A stretch of 64,000 bases of DNA from a bacterium MS4 (lineage in GTDB: Bacteria; Bacillota; Clostridia; Oscillospirales; Acutalibacteraceae): contig CCFG01000017.1 in the NCBI GenBank assembly GCA_000752215.1, forward strand, positions 868,001-932,000, read 5' to 3'. The notes below the pieces were generated by a model. The model was not told where the DNA came from. It saw only the letters and a program-made list of their open reading frames with translations, and ran no database searches. How positions within the stretch are numbered: the stretch's first letter is position 1; the number at the start of each line of letters is the position of its first letter. Both the position numbers and the translations under genes were made by a program. Shown in pieces: positions 34,976 to 44,512 of this stretch.

Positions 34976-35024
34976 TTGACAAAGGAGGATATACGAGTTA
35001 TTGTATATATACGATATATACAAT
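34976..35024 (+). promoter_or_regulatory. Promoter and palindromic operator of the GntR-ABC operon
   Basis: TTGACA (34976-34981), 17 bases, TATTGT (34999-35004). The -10 overlaps a perfect 11-bp inverted repeat attgtatatat / atatatacaat (35000-35010 with 35014-35024). YtrA-type GntR proteins repress their own operons through such sites. Confidence 0.75.
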
Positions 35025-35104
35025 ATTAGCATATCGAAAAACTGTTGGGCGTCGGAAAGTCTGTGCGGCTTGATCGACAGCCTGATTCGCTTCGAGGTGA
35101 TCAA

Positions 35105-35479
35105 TTGGACATCATCATCAGCAACGCAAGCGGGAAACCGATTTATGAACAGATTACCGAGCAGATCAAAAACAGCGTCATTACCGGCGCGCTGCAGGCT
35201 GGCGAGGCCCTGCCGTCCATGCGGCTGCTGGCAAAGGAGCTGCACATCAGCGTCATTACCACCAAACGCGCCTACGAAGATCTGGAGCGGGAGGGGTTTA
35301 TTGAAACGGTCGCCGGCAAGGGGAGCTTTGTCGCGCAGAAAAACATGGAGTTTATCCGCGAGGAGCAGCTGCGCAAAGCGGAAAATCTTCTGCAAAGCGC
35401 CGTGGATGTGGCAAGGTCGGGCGGAATTACGCTGGAGGAACTCAGCGAAATACTCACCCTGCTGTACAACGGCGATTAA
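35105..35479 (+). CDS. YtrA-subfamily GntR transcriptional regulator
   Basis: 124 residues from a TTG at 35105 (GAGGTGAT just upstream), giving LDIIISNASGKPIYEQITEQ, the normal start of the subfamily. The winged helix covers residues 10-75 (GEALPSMRLLAKELHISVIT, then TTKRAYEDLEREGFIETVAG). The short C-terminal dimerisation tail (ENLLQSAVDVARSGGITLEE) instead of a ligand domain marks the YtrA group, which controls adjacent ABC transporters. It probably binds the palindrome upstream. Confidence 0.9.
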   Translation: MDIIISNASGKPIYEQITEQIKNSVITGALQAGEALPSMRLLAKELHISVITTKRAYEDLEREGFIETVAGKGSFVAQKNMEFIREEQLRKAENLLQSAVDVARSGGITLEELSEILTLLYNGD

Positions 35480-35509
35480 AAATTCTGGCACAGCGCCATG
35501 GAGGTAACT

Positions 35510-36370
35510 ATGGACAACATTCTCAAAGTCAGTAATCTTTGTAAGGATTACCCGTCGTTTCATCTGCGGGACGTAAGCTTTACGGTCCCAAGCGGCAGCA
35601 TCGTCGGTTTTGTCGGCGAAAACGGGGCGGGGAAAACAACCACCATCAAGCTGATCTTAAATGAAATGAAGCGGGGCGGCGGCTCCGTTCAGATTTTCGG
35701 AATGGACAACAGAAAGGACGAACAGAAAATCAAGGAACAGATCGGCGTGGTGTTCGACGAAAGCTACTTTCACAGTGAATTTAAAGCCGGGGACATCGCT
35801 TCCATCCTGCGGTCGGTCTTTCGGACATGGGACGACGAACTGTTCGGCCGATATCTGAACCAGTTCAAGCTGCCGAAAAATAAAACGATTAAAGAATATT
35901 CCAAGGGAATGAAGATGAAGCTGAGCATTGCCAGCGCGCTGGCGCACCGCCCGCGCCTTTTGATTCTCGACGAGGCGACCAGCGGGCTTGACCCGGTCGT
36001 GCGCAGCGAAATCCTCGACATTTTCCTCGATTTCATTCAGGATGAATCCCACTCCGTCCTGTTTTCCTCCCACATTACCGGCGACCTTGAAAAGGTCGCA
36101 GATTATGTCGTTTTCATCCACGAGGGAAAGATCATCTTCGACCGCTCCAAGGACGACCTGATTTATCAGTACGGGATCGTGAAATGCGGCCCGAAGGATT
36201 TCCAGCGGATCGATCCGGACGATCTTGTCCGCTGGCGCAAAACCGATTTCGGCTATGAAGCGCTGGTAACGGACCGGGACGCCGCCCGGCGGAAATATTC
36301 CGGCCTGGTCGTCGACCCGGCCACCATAGACGATATCATGCTGATTTATGTAAAGGGGGGCAGATCATGA
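35510..36370 (+). CDS. ABC transporter ATP-binding protein (YtrB-like)
   Basis: 286 residues from the ATG at 35510, which has GGAGG 5 bases upstream. Walker A is FVGENGAGKTTTIKLILNEM; the signature and Walker B are EYSKGMKMKLSIASALAHRP and RLLILDEATSGLDPVVRSEI; the His switch follows in SSHITGDLEKVADYV. The long C-terminal extension is typical of YtrB/CcmA-type exporters. It overlaps the permease gene by 4 bases and is controlled by the GntR protein. The exported substrate is unknown; peptide antibiotics or membrane stress are usual triggers for this type (inference). Confidence 0.9.
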   Translation: MDNILKVSNLCKDYPSFHLRDVSFTVPSGSIVGFVGENGAGKTTTIKLILNEMKRGGGSVQIFGMDNRKDEQKIKEQIGVVFDESYFHSEFKAGDIASILRSVFRTWDDELFGRYLNQFKLPKNKTIKEYSKGMKMKLSIASALAHRPRLLILDEATSGLDPVVRSEILDIFLDFIQDESHSVLFSSHITGDLEKVADYVVFIHEGKIIFDRSKDDLIYQYGIVKCGPKDFQRIDPDDLVRWRKTDFGYEALVTDRDAARRKYSGLVVDPATIDDIMLIYVKGGRS

Positions 36371-36990
36371 CGGGACTTTTACGGAAAGACCTTTTGTACC
36401 TGAAAAGGCAGGGGAAATTTCTGCTGGTCATTTTCGCCTTTTACGCCGTTCTTTCTTTTCTCTCCGACGACGGAATCCAGCACTTCAACTCCATTTTTAT
36501 CACGCTGATCGCCATGCTGCCGACCGTTGTCATCGTCAACTCCTTCGCCTACGATGAACTGTCAAAATGGAATACCTACGCGCTCAGCCTTCCCATCACC
36601 AAAGGAACGCTTGCCTTCAGCAAATATCTGCTTTCGTTTTCTCTGATATTGCTGACGGCCCTGATTCCGTTTTTGGCGAACCTGCTGTCCGGCAGCCTGT
36701 CGGAAGAAACCGGTCTCACTATCTACGCCGCTTCCGGGGCGGCTCTGCTGCTCTGCGAAATTCTGATCCCGCTGTTTTACCGGTTCGGAACACAGAAAGC
36801 AAGGTTCGCGCTCCTGGTGGTCGTTCTGATTCCCACACTCGGCGCTTACCTTTTGAAACAGGCGCGGTTTGCCGCACCGAGCGACGCACAGATTCTGTTT
36901 CTGCTGAAAATCTCACCCGTTTTTCTCGTGATTTTTTCCGTGGTTTCCTATTATATCTCCTGTAAGATACTGGACAACAAAGAAAATTAG
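36367..36990 (+). CDS. ABC-2 type transporter permease
   Basis: 207 residues with six hydrophobic segments (for example KFLLVIFAFYAVLSFL, IFITLIAMLPTVVIVNSFAY, LLSFSLILLTALIPFLANLL). DELSKWNTYALSLPITKGTL is the conserved cytoplasmic loop of the ABC-2 membrane_5 family. Its ATG overlaps the stop of the ATPase gene. The operon ends at a strong terminator 10 bases later. Confidence 0.85.
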   Translation: MTGLLRKDLLYLKRQGKFLLVIFAFYAVLSFLSDDGIQHFNSIFITLIAMLPTVVIVNSFAYDELSKWNTYALSLPITKGTLAFSKYLLSFSLILLTALIPFLANLLSGSLSEETGLTIYAASGAALLLCEILIPLFYRFGTQKARFALLVVVLIPTLGAYLLKQARFAAPSDAQILFLLKISPVFLVIFSVVSYYISCKILDNKEN

Positions 36991-37000
36991 GGCATTAAAA

Positions 37001-37027
37001 AAGGAACGGAAATCCGTTCCTTTTTTT
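37001..37027 (+). terminator. Terminator of the GntR-ABC operon
   Basis: 8-bp stem ggaacgga / tccgttcc with a 2-base loop (37003-37010 with 37013-37020) and ttttttt. Confidence 0.9.
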
Positions 37028-37155
37028 GTTAGCTGAACCTAATATTCCATATTACATCATCTTATTTTTTATATTGTATTCCAAAATTAATTCTAAATTC
37101 GACTTATATTGCAGTTGGAAAATGATAGAATATATTTTATGATAAGAGAATTTTG

Positions 37156-37254
37156 CAGCAATTCTATTTCAGTTTGCGAGATAAAACATGTTCCTCCCCT
37201 GCCTTCGGCGGGAAAGGAACACAACCTTGTTTCAGAATCAACTGGAAATGCTGT
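37156..37254 (+). repeat. Dispersed ~100-bp imperfect palindrome, copy B
   Basis: Starts cagcaattctatttcagttt, central hairpin ttcctcccctgccttcggcg with its complement, ends tggaaatgctgt. It is nearly identical over its whole length to copy A read on the other strand. It lies 65 bases before degV. Confidence 0.85.
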
Positions 37255-37318
37255 GGATATTCTTAAAATTGGTTGTTTTTAATGGGTAAATTTTATTACA
37301 GAAGGTAAGGAGAAGCGT

Positions 37319-38191
37319 ATGAACGATTTTGTCATAGTGACGGATTCCTCCTGTGATCTGACTGCGGAAATGGCCCGGGATTTGGAGCTTACCGTGCTCC
37401 CTCTCTCCTTTAATCTGGCGGAAAAGGAATATCGCAATTATCTGGACGGGCGTGAGCTCTCCTTTCAGGAATTTTACCGGCGTATCCGCGCGGGGGAAAC
37501 CTGTACGACCTCCGCGGTAAACGTTGAGGCCTTTGCCGGCGCAATGGAGCCGATTCTCCAGTCTGGAAAAGACGTCCTCTGCATTGCGTTTTCCAGCGGA
37601 CTGAGCAATACCTGCAACGCCGCGCAGATGGCCTGCAAGGAGCTGGCGGCAAAATATCCGGAGCGCCGGGCATACGCCGTGGACACGCTCTGCGCTTCTC
37701 TGGGACAGGGACTGCTGATCTACCATGCCGTCCAGCAAAAACGCAGCGGCAAAAATATCGACGAGGTGCGCGCCTGGCTGGAAGAGAACAAGCTGCACCT
37801 CTGCCACTGGTTCACCGTGGAAGACCTGAACCACCTGAAACGCGGCGGCAGAATCTCCGCGACGACCGCCCTGATCGGCACCATGCTGAACATCAAGCCC
37901 GTTCTGCATGTGGACAACGAAGGCCACCTGATTAATGTAGGAAAGACCAGAGGCCGCCGCGCGTCGCTCACTGCGCTGGTCGACCATATGGAAGAAACGG
38001 CAATCGACCCCGCTTCGCAGGTCGTGTTCATCAGCCACGGCGATTCCCAGGAGGACGCCGACTATGTGGCGGAACAGGTCAAAAGCAGATTCGGCGTCAA
38101 GACCGTCGTGACCAACTACGTCGGCCCGGTGATCGGGGCGCACTCCGGCCCGGGAACCATCGCGCTGTTTTTCCTCGGCACACACCGTTAA
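37319..38191 (+). CDS. DegV family fatty-acid-binding protein
   Basis: 290 residues. FVIVTDSSCDLTAEMARDLE is the family start; the fatty-acid-contacting Ser/Thr segments are TCTTSAVNVEAFAGAM and LCIAFSSGLSNTCNAAQMAC; TVEDLNHLKRGGRISATTAL and TNYVGPVIGAHSGPGTIALF complete the pattern. DegV/FakB proteins bind a free fatty acid and present it to the kinase FakA for phospholipid synthesis. AAGGAG precedes the ATG. FakA is not in the window. Confidence 0.9.
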   Translation: MNDFVIVTDSSCDLTAEMARDLELTVLPLSFNLAEKEYRNYLDGRELSFQEFYRRIRAGETCTTSAVNVEAFAGAMEPILQSGKDVLCIAFSSGLSNTCNAAQMACKELAAKYPERRAYAVDTLCASLGQGLLIYHAVQQKRSGKNIDEVRAWLEENKLHLCHWFTVEDLNHLKRGGRISATTALIGTMLNIKPVLHVDNEGHLINVGKTRGRRASLTALVDHMEETAIDPASQVVFISHGDSQEDADYVAEQVKSRFGVKTVVTNYVGPVIGAHSGPGTIALFFLGTHR

Positions 38192-38369
38192 ACCGCCGGA
38201 ACGAAAGGACGGGACGACCCATCCCCGCCTCCCTCCGTTAGGGAGGTGACGCGCCCGTCGCGGCGGAAGGAGTTTGTTCCCCCGCTCTATTGGAATCCGT
38301 CGCAATCCCGGAAAAAGAAAGCGCCCCGGCACGGCTTTGAAAAGCCCTGTCGAGGCGCATTGTTTTGCA
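38192..38369. other. Short intergenic region with hairpins
   Basis: A 7-bp hairpin cctccctccgttagggagg (38227-38245) and, at 38318-38362, a longer imperfect one (gcgcc...aaagcc...ggcgc) with T-runs on both strands. The latter serves as terminator of the convergent degV and htrA operons. Confidence 0.6.
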
Positions 38370-40040
38370 TTATTTCGCCTGTGTTTCTCCCTTGTCTTCC
38401 AGCAGCTTGGTTTTCACCGTCCGGGTGCTGCCGGTAGTACTCTGTCCGCTACTCATTCTGAAAATGGTCAGCGAGATGGTGTCGCCCGCCTTGTGCTTGT
38501 TCAGCACCGCGTACAGATCGTCCAGACTGGCAATCGCCTGGCCGTCCGCCTTGGTAATCACGTCGCCCACGACGACGCCGGATTTCGTCAGGTCGCTTTC
38601 CGAGCTGATTTCACGGATCATCACGCCGGTCGGATAGCCGGAAAGCTGCGACTGGATATCGGTGATGGTGGTCGCCGTAATGCCCAGACGGCTGCGCCCG
38701 CTGACATATCCGCGCGCGACCAGGTCGTCGATGATGGTTTTCGCTTTGCTGACGGGAATGGCAAAGCCCATTCCCTCGTAGCCGGTGGCGACAATCTTAT
38801 TGGAATTGATGCCAATGACCTGCCCGTACATATTGACCAGCGGACCGCCGGAGTTGCCCGGATTGATGGCCGCGTCGGTCTGGATGTAAGTCATGCCGTT
38901 GTCGCTGTGGCTTTCGATGGTGCGGTTCAGCGCGGACACATAGCCGCCCGTCAGGGAGCTGGAATACTCCATGCCGCCCGGATTGCCAATAGCGATCACC
39001 TCGTCTCCGATTTCGAGCTGATCCGCATTGCCGAACACCGCGGCGCTCAGGTTGCTCGCGTTGATGCGCAGCACGGCGAGGTCTGAGGTTTTGTCGTAGC
39101 CGACGACCGTCGCCTCATATTCCTTTTTATCGTGAAGGATGACCTTTACCTTATTCGCGCGGGAATAATTGACCACATGCGCGTTCGTCAGGATATATCC
39201 GTCCTTGCTGGCCACAATGCCGGTACCCTGAATCACGCCGCCCTGGCTGGCCGTTGTGCCGGCCACGGTGGTTTCCACCCCGACCACGCTTTCCACTACG
39301 TTCTTGTAGACGTCCTTGGCGCTCAGCTGACCGGTGCCCGGCTCCGGTACAATCGTAATTCCGGAAGAATTCGGATTGGTTCCGTCACCCTTGATTCCGC
39401 CCTGAATCTGCGCCTGGCTGGATGCGCTCCCGGAACTGGCGGAATCCTCCCCGTCGTTATATTCCGGCTGCGAGGTTGTGCTCTGCGGCCAGCCGCTCTG
39501 CTGGCTGATGGCCGTCTGAACGCCGTAAATGCAGAAGCCCAGCACGAATGCCGCCGTCAGTCCCCCCAGAATCCAGAGGAACACGCGCAGGCCGGTGTTT
39601 TTCCGCTTGGGCGGTTTCGGATCCTGCGGATTCTGGTCAGGATGCTGACCGCCGTACGGCTGATACGACCAGTACGGCTGCTGACCGTACTGATCCTGAC
39701 GATAGCCGCCGTAGGGGCCGTTATAGTTCCCGTAGGGCTGATGATACCGGCCGTACGGGTTGTTGTTGTACTGGCCGTAGGGCGGATACGGATTCTGCGG
39801 ATCCTGATACGGCGGCTGGCCGTAAGGAGGAGGCGTCTGTTCCGTATTCCGGCTGTCCGGCTCCGGGTCTGGCGCGTCGGGCGTGCCCTCCTGTTCCTGC
39901 TGTTCCTCCGGCTGCTCCGGCTCCGGGTCGCTTCCCTGCTCCGCTGCCGGGGGCTGTTCGTTCGCGGGCTGGTTTATGTCTCCGGTATCCCACGGGTCTT
40001 TTTCCCCGTTATGATTGTGATCGAACTCGCTGTCACTCAT
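38370..40040 (-). CDS. HtrA/DegP-like membrane-anchored serine protease with PDZ domain
   Basis: 556 residues in three parts. Residues 1-150 are cytoplasmic, first acidic and Pro/Glu/Gln-rich, then Tyr/Pro/Gln/Asn-rich (NPYPPYGQYNNNPYGRYHQP). One membrane span covers 151-173. The trypsin-like domain has His288 (YILTNAHVVN), Asp320 (KTSDLAVLRI) and Ser397 (AAINPGNSGGPLVN). A PDZ domain follows from about 455 (GVMIREISSESDLTKSGVVV). It degrades or refolds damaged exported proteins. It is third in an operon with a two-component system (25-base gap), so it is probably a target of, or feedback on, envelope-stress sensing. Confidence 0.92.
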   Translation of the reverse strand: MSDSEFDHNHNGEKDPWDTGDINQPANEQPPAAEQGSDPEPEQPEEQQEQEGTPDAPDPEPDSRNTEQTPPPYGQPPYQDPQNPYPPYGQYNNNPYGRYHQPYGNYNGPYGGYRQDQYGQQPYWSYQPYGGQHPDQNPQDPKPPKRKNTGLRVFLWILGGLTAAFVLGFCIYGVQTAISQQSGWPQSTTSQPEYNDGEDSASSGSASSQAQIQGGIKGDGTNPNSSGITIVPEPGTGQLSAKDVYKNVVESVVGVETTVAGTTASQGGVIQGTGIVASKDGYILTNAHVVNYSRANKVKVILHDKKEYEATVVGYDKTSDLAVLRINASNLSAAVFGNADQLEIGDEVIAIGNPGGMEYSSSLTGGYVSALNRTIESHSDNGMTYIQTDAAINPGNSGGPLVNMYGQVIGINSNKIVATGYEGMGFAIPVSKAKTIIDDLVARGYVSGRSRLGITATTITDIQSQLSGYPTGVMIREISSESDLTKSGVVVGDVITKADGQAIASLDDLYAVLNKHKAGDTISLTIFRMSSGQSTTGSTRTVKTKLLEDKGETQAK

Positions 40041-40065
40041 AAGAAATACCCTTTCTGAAAATGAT

Positions 40066-41556
40066 TTATTCTTTGACCTGCTCGGATGATCCGTCCTTTA
40101 ACAGGTGCGGCTCGTTGATTTTGGGCAGCCAGAATTCAAACTGACAATATTCATTCTGCACGCTGCTGACATTAATTTCCCCACCGTGCAGCTTAATAAT
40201 CGTACGGACGATATACAATCCCAGACCCATCCCGTTTTTATCCTGGCTGCGGGACTTGTCGGTCTTGTAGAAACGGTCGAAAATCAGCGAAAGCTCTTCC
40301 GGAGCAATGCCCGGACCGCTGTTTTTGATTACGACGCTGCTCCTGTCGGGCTGGTCAAGAATCCTGATCTCGATATACCCGCCCACGTTGGTAAATTTGA
40401 CCGCGTTTTCGATCAGATTATACACGACCTGATGGATCATATCCGGATCACCGTCCACAAACAGGCTTTCCGTATCCTCCAGCCCGCGGATTTCCAGCTT
40501 CTTGTCTTCGATCGCCTTTTCAAAGGACAGAAGCGCGATCAAAATCGTATTGGTCAGGTCAAACCTTCCCGGGCGGAGCTTCAGCTCGCCGCTGTCGATT
40601 CTGGAAAGGTCCAGCATGGTACGCACCAGCCGGGACAGCCTCTTGACCTCCTGCGAAACGATATTCAAATAGTGGCTCTCTTTCTCCGCCGGAATCGTGC
40701 CGTCCAGAATTCCGTCGATAAAGCCCGCGATCGTCGTCATCGGCGTTTTCAGCTCGTGCGATACGTTTGCAATAAAATTGCGCCTTACGTCTTCGCCCGT
40801 GGAGAGGGAACTCGCCATGTTGTTGAAGGCGATCGCCAACTGGCCGATTTCGTCCTGGCTGGTGACCGGCACGCGCACGGAAAAGTTTCCGTCCCCGAAG
40901 GAGCGCGCCGCCGCGGCCATATTGCGCAGCGGCTGGACCAGCTTATAGGAGAACAGCCACACCGCACAGAAGGATACCATAAACGCGGCGATGGCGGCCA
41001 GCAGGAACATCCGCAGGATTTCCCCGCGGAAGGAATTGAACGACCGCACATTGTAAGCCGTGAACACGGCGCCAATGGCGGTCTTGCTGCCGTCGATATT
41101 CACCACGTTGATCGGCACCCCGACAATGTAATAAGGCTGGCTGTAAATTCCGCCCATGGTTCCCTGATTGTTGTACCCGCCGGAAATCGCCTTTTTCATG
41201 ATTTCCTCGCTGACATTCCGGCCGTCGTTGATCCCGCTGGTGCTGTCGTAAGAGGCAATCACGATCTGGCCGTTCAGCTTTGTCACAAAGATATCCGCGT
41301 CGATGTTGTCGGAAAAGGCCGCGATAAACGCCTTCATCCGGTCGGTGTGAATCGTATAGACGTTGTCCTCCACCGAAGTAACGCTGTCCGCCGCGATTGC
41401 CGCCACGCTCTGGGCGTTCTTCCTCAGCAGGTTCCTTTTTTCCGTCTGCCAGTAGTTCGAAAAGAAAATCAGCATGACGAAGCTCAGGAACAGAAAGCTG
41501 ATGAAAATAATCGAGGAGGTAATCCGCAGATACTTTTTAAACAGTGTTTTCTGCAT
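40066..41556 (-). CDS. Membrane sensor histidine kinase
   Basis: 496 residues. Membrane spans at about 12-33 and 183-204 enclose a 150-residue extracellular sensor. HAMP follows (VQPLRNMAAAARSFGDGNFS), then the dimerisation domain with His267 (FIANVSHELKTPMTTIAGFI) and the ATPase domain (NLIENAVKFTNVGGYIEIRI, GPGIAPEELSLIFDRFYK, GMGLGLYIVRTIIKLHGGEI). A family resemblance to envelope-stress kinases is suggested by the neighbouring protease. The gene starts 3 bases after the regulator stop. Confidence 0.93.
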   Translation of the reverse strand: MQKTLFKKYLRITSSIIFISFLFLSFVMLIFFSNYWQTEKRNLLRKNAQSVAAIAADSVTSVEDNVYTIHTDRMKAFIAAFSDNIDADIFVTKLNGQIVIASYDSTSGINDGRNVSEEIMKKAISGGYNNQGTMGGIYSQPYYIVGVPINVVNIDGSKTAIGAVFTAYNVRSFNSFRGEILRMFLLAAIAAFMVSFCAVWLFSYKLVQPLRNMAAAARSFGDGNFSVRVPVTSQDEIGQLAIAFNNMASSLSTGEDVRRNFIANVSHELKTPMTTIAGFIDGILDGTIPAEKESHYLNIVSQEVKRLSRLVRTMLDLSRIDSGELKLRPGRFDLTNTILIALLSFEKAIEDKKLEIRGLEDTESLFVDGDPDMIHQVVYNLIENAVKFTNVGGYIEIRILDQPDRSSVVIKNSGPGIAPEELSLIFDRFYKTDKSRSQDKNGMGLGLYIVRTIIKLHGGEINVSSVQNEYCQFEFWLPKINEPHLLKDGSSEQVKE

Positions 41557-41559
41557 TTT

Positions 41560-42249
41560 TTATTCCTTAACTTCAAATTTATAACCGACGCCCCAGACTG
41601 TTTTGAGCGCCCACTTATCGGAGACGCCTTCCAGCTTCTCGCGCAGACGCTTAACGTGTACGTCCACGGTCCGGCTGTCGCCGTAATAATCGAAGCCCCA
41701 CACCTCGTCAAGCAGCTGGTCGCGCGTAAAAACGCGGTTGGGGTTGCTCGCAAGGTGGTAAATCAGTTCCATTTCCTTCGGCGGCGTGTCGATCTGAACG
41801 CCGTTGACCCGCAGCTCGTAGTTTGTAAGGTTGATGGAAAGCTTGTCGTATTTGACCTCTTTCACCAGTTCCTCGCTGTTTTTGCCCAGGCGGCGCAGCA
41901 CGGCTTTGATTCTGGCCACGACCTCCTTTGCCTCAAACGGCTTCACCACGTAGTCGTCCGCGCCCAGCTCCAGGCCGAGCACCTTATCAAAGACCTCGCC
42001 TTTTGCGGTAAGCATGATGATCGGGCACTGCGATTTCTTGCGGATTTCCCGGCAGACCTGCCAGCCGTCCAGCTCGGGCAGCATGATGTCAAGCATAATC
42101 AGGTCGGGGGCTTCCGCGTCAAAAGCCTCCAGCGCCTTGCGTCCGTCGTTGGCGATCGCAACCTCAAAGCCTTCCTTTTCGATATAAAGCCTCAGCAGCT
42201 CACATATATTCTGGTCGTCATCAACCACTAAAATTTTTCCAGCCGGCAT
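41560..42249 (-). CDS. OmpR/PhoB-family response regulator
   Basis: 229 residues. Receiver domain KILVVDDDQNICELLRLYIE with phospho-acceptor Asp54 (DLIMLDIMLPELDGWQ) and Lys in MLTAKGEVFDKVLGL; winged helix in the C-terminal half (PPKEMELIYHLASNPNRVFT, DSRTVDVHVKRLREKLEGVS). GGAGGAAG precedes the ATG. First gene of the regulator-kinase-htrA operon. Its promoter should lie in 42250-42470, where no strong sigma-A site is obvious. Confidence 0.94.
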   Translation of the reverse strand: MPAGKILVVDDDQNICELLRLYIEKEGFEVAIANDGRKALEAFDAEAPDLIMLDIMLPELDGWQVCREIRKKSQCPIIMLTAKGEVFDKVLGLELGADDYVVKPFEAKEVVARIKAVLRRLGKNSEELVKEVKYDKLSINLTNYELRVNGVQIDTPPKEMELIYHLASNPNRVFTRDQLLDEVWGFDYYGDSRTVDVHVKRLREKLEGVSDKWALKTVWGVGYKFEVKE

Positions 42250-42475
42250 TTTATACTTCCTCCTTCATACCCCGCAGCCGCAGCGTTTTAAATTGGACGG
42301 CATCCGAAAATACGCCTGATTTTTGATTCCGGACGGAACTGCCTCCAATCTGAATGTATATATCTGATTATAAGGGAATTCCCCCGAAAAGTCATGAATT
42401 TTTTATAAAAGTTTTTAAATAATATATGAATTGCAGGCCCGCCGTACCGCTCCGGGGCACGCGGGTTTCCGTCAT

Positions 42476-42503
42476 AAAAAAGGGAACGCCGCAGCGCCCC
42501 CTT
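42476..42503 (-). terminator. Terminator of leuCD
   Basis: On the minus strand aagggggcgctgcggcgttc forms an imperfect stem followed by cccttttttat, 33 bases past the leuD stop. Confidence 0.65.
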
Positions 42504-42535
42504 CAAAGTTCATGGCAACAGAGCCGCATGGCCCG

Positions 42536-43018
42536 TTATTTCATGATGCTGTTTAACAATCCGCCCTTTGCGATGATATTCTGAATAAAAGGCGGAAACG
42601 GCTGAGCCTTATAGCTTTTCCCGCTGGACAGGTTTTTAATCACGCCGGTGTCAAAATCGACCTCCACCTCGTCGCCCGCCCGGATATCCTCGGCGGCCTC
42701 TGCGCATTCCAGAATCGGCAACCCGATATTGATGGCGTTGCGGTAAAAAATGCGGGCAAAGGTGGACGCGATCACGCAGGACACCCCGCTGGCCTGAATC
42801 GCGATCGGCGCGTGTTCACGCGACGAACCGCAGCCAAAATTTTTCGCCGCGACAATGATGTCGCCTTTTTTTACATTCTTTACAAATTCCCGATCGATAT
42901 CCTCCATGCAGTGCGACGCCAGCTCCGCGTGGGAGGCGGTGTTCAGGTATCTCGCGGGAATAATCACGTCCGTGTCGACATTGTCTCCGTATTTGTGTAC
43001 AAATCCGTGTGCGTTCAT
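42536..43018 (-). CDS. leuD: 3-isopropylmalate dehydratase small subunit
   Basis: 160 residues, the short archaeal/Clostridial type. [20 protein letters not shown] and [20 protein letters not shown] (substrate-binding loop) are the family marks. With LeuC it isomerises 2- to 3-isopropylmalate in leucine synthesis. It follows leuC after 12 bases. No other leu genes are in the window. In this subfamily the pair could also act on homologous substrates such as citramalate-derived ones. Confidence 0.92.
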   Translation of the reverse strand: MNAHGFVHKYGDNVDTDVIIPARYLNTASHAELASHCMEDIDREFVKNVKKGDIIVAAKNFGCGSSREHAPIAIQASGVSCVIASTFARIFYRNAINIGLPILECAEAAEDIRAGDEVEVDFDTGVIKNLSSGKSYKAQPFPPFIQNIIAKGGLLNSIMK

Positions 43019-43030
43019 TTTAAGCCCTCC

Positions 43031-44293
43031 TCAGTCCAGTTTATCCGGGTCGGCAATACAGCCCGCCACGGCGCTCGCCGCGGCAACGGCCGGGCTGGCA
43101 AGATATACCTCCGATTCCACATGTCCCATGCGGCCCACAAAATTGCGGTTCGTCGTGGAAACCGCGCGTTCCCCTTTGCCCAATATCCCCATATGCCCGC
43201 CGAGGCAGGGACCGCAGGTCGGCGTGCTGAACACGGCGCCGGCCTCCACAAAAATTTCCGCCAGCCCTTCGCGCAAGGCCTGCAGGTAAATGGCCTGTGT
43301 TCCCGGCAGGACAATGCACCGCACGTGCCTGGCCACCTTCCTGCCCTTCAGGATGGAAGCCGCGATGCGCAGGTCCTCGATCCGCCCGTTGGTGCAGGAG
43401 CCGATCACGCTCTGGTCGATCCTGATTTCCCCTACGTCGTCGATGACTCTGGTGTTTTCCGGCAGATGCGGGAACGCAACCGTCGGCCTGAGCTGCGACA
43501 GGTCGATTTCATAGGTCTCGTCGTAAACGGCGTCTTCGTCCGCCGCGTAGACCACCGGTTCCCGCTGGAAGCGGTCCTTTTCGTAGGCAAGCGTCACTTC
43601 GTCCACCGGGAAGATGCCGTTCTTGGCCCCGGCTTCGATCGCCATGTTCGCAATGCTGAGACGATCGTCCATCGAAAGCGCCTTCACCCCCTCGCCGGTG
43701 AATTCCAGCGAGCGGTACAGCGCGCCGTCCACCCCGATCATCCCGATCAGGTGCAGGATCACGTCCTTGCCGCTGACCCATTTGGCGGGTTTGTTTTTCA
43801 GCACAATCTGGATGGCGGAAGGGACTTTGAACCATGTCTTTCCGGAAATCATGCCCGCCGCCATGTCGGTGGAACCGACGCCTGTGGAAAACGCGCCGAG
43901 CGCGCCGTAGGTGCAGGTATGGGAGTCCGCGCCGATCACGCAGTCGCCCGGGCCGACCAGCCCTTTTTCCGGCAGCAGCGCGTGTTCAATGCCCATCTGC
44001 CCCACGTCGAAAAAATTGGTAATGCTGTATTTTTCCGCGAAGCCGCGCACCTGACGGCACTGCTCCGCCGCCTTTATGTCCTTGTTCGGCGTAAAATGGT
44101 CCAGCACCAACGCGATTTTATCCTGATCAAAAACCGACGAAGCCCCGCATTTTTCAAACTCGTTGATGGCCACCGGCGAGGTGATGTCGTTGCCGAGCAC
44201 CAGGTCCAGCTTCGCCTCGATCAGCTGCCCGGCCTCCACATGCTCCAGCCCGGCGTGCGCAGCCAGAATCTTCTGCGTCATCGTCATTCCCAT
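43031..44293 (-). CDS. leuC: 3-isopropylmalate dehydratase large subunit
   Basis: 420 residues, the short HacA/LeuC type. Three Cys ligands of the 4Fe-4S cluster are in [18 protein letters not shown] and [40 protein letters not shown] and [18 protein letters not shown] carry further active-site residues. GGAGG lies 8 bases before the ATG. Transcribed leftward, divergent from the Crp/Fnr gene. Confidence 0.93.
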   Translation of the reverse strand: MGMTMTQKILAAHAGLEHVEAGQLIEAKLDLVLGNDITSPVAINEFEKCGASSVFDQDKIALVLDHFTPNKDIKAAEQCRQVRGFAEKYSITNFFDVGQMGIEHALLPEKGLVGPGDCVIGADSHTCTYGALGAFSTGVGSTDMAAGMISGKTWFKVPSAIQIVLKNKPAKWVSGKDVILHLIGMIGVDGALYRSLEFTGEGVKALSMDDRLSIANMAIEAGAKNGIFPVDEVTLAYEKDRFQREPVVYAADEDAVYDETYEIDLSQLRPTVAFPHLPENTRVIDDVGEIRIDQSVIGSCTNGRIEDLRIAASILKGRKVARHVRCIVLPGTQAIYLQALREGLAEIFVEAGAVFSTPTCGPCLGGHMGILGKGERAVSTTNRNFVGRMGHVESEVYLASPAVAAASAVAGCIADPDKLD

Positions 44294-44379
44294 CGTGATA
44301 TCCTCCTATCATCCGTCCGCCTTCCACCGTTCCCGCATCGGCCGGCGGCCGTGTCATTAATCGTATTATGGCAGGAAAC

Positions 44380-44409
44380 TTGAAAAAAGAATGTAACATG
44401 TGATACAAT
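44380..44409 (+). promoter_or_regulatory. Promoter with Crp/Fnr-like palindrome
   Basis: TTGAAA (44380-44385), 18 bases, TACAAT (44404-44409). TGTAACATGTGATACA (44392-44407) is a near-palindrome of the Crp/Fnr type overlapping the -10, which suggests autoregulation and perhaps control of divergent leuC. Confidence 0.55.
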
Positions 44410-44512
44410 TATATAAATATTATCGATTCTCCCCCCATCCGGGACAGGGAGAAACGCCGATTTGGTTTGCAGCCGAAGATCGACGTAAAAGAAGAAACCG
44501 GAGGAATGGAAA

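Noticed and set aside
34772-35563. 263-codon minus-strand frame over the GntR promoter
   Set aside because: Runs across a clear promoter/operator and the antisense of the GntR gene; only its far end overlaps the terminase-like remnant.
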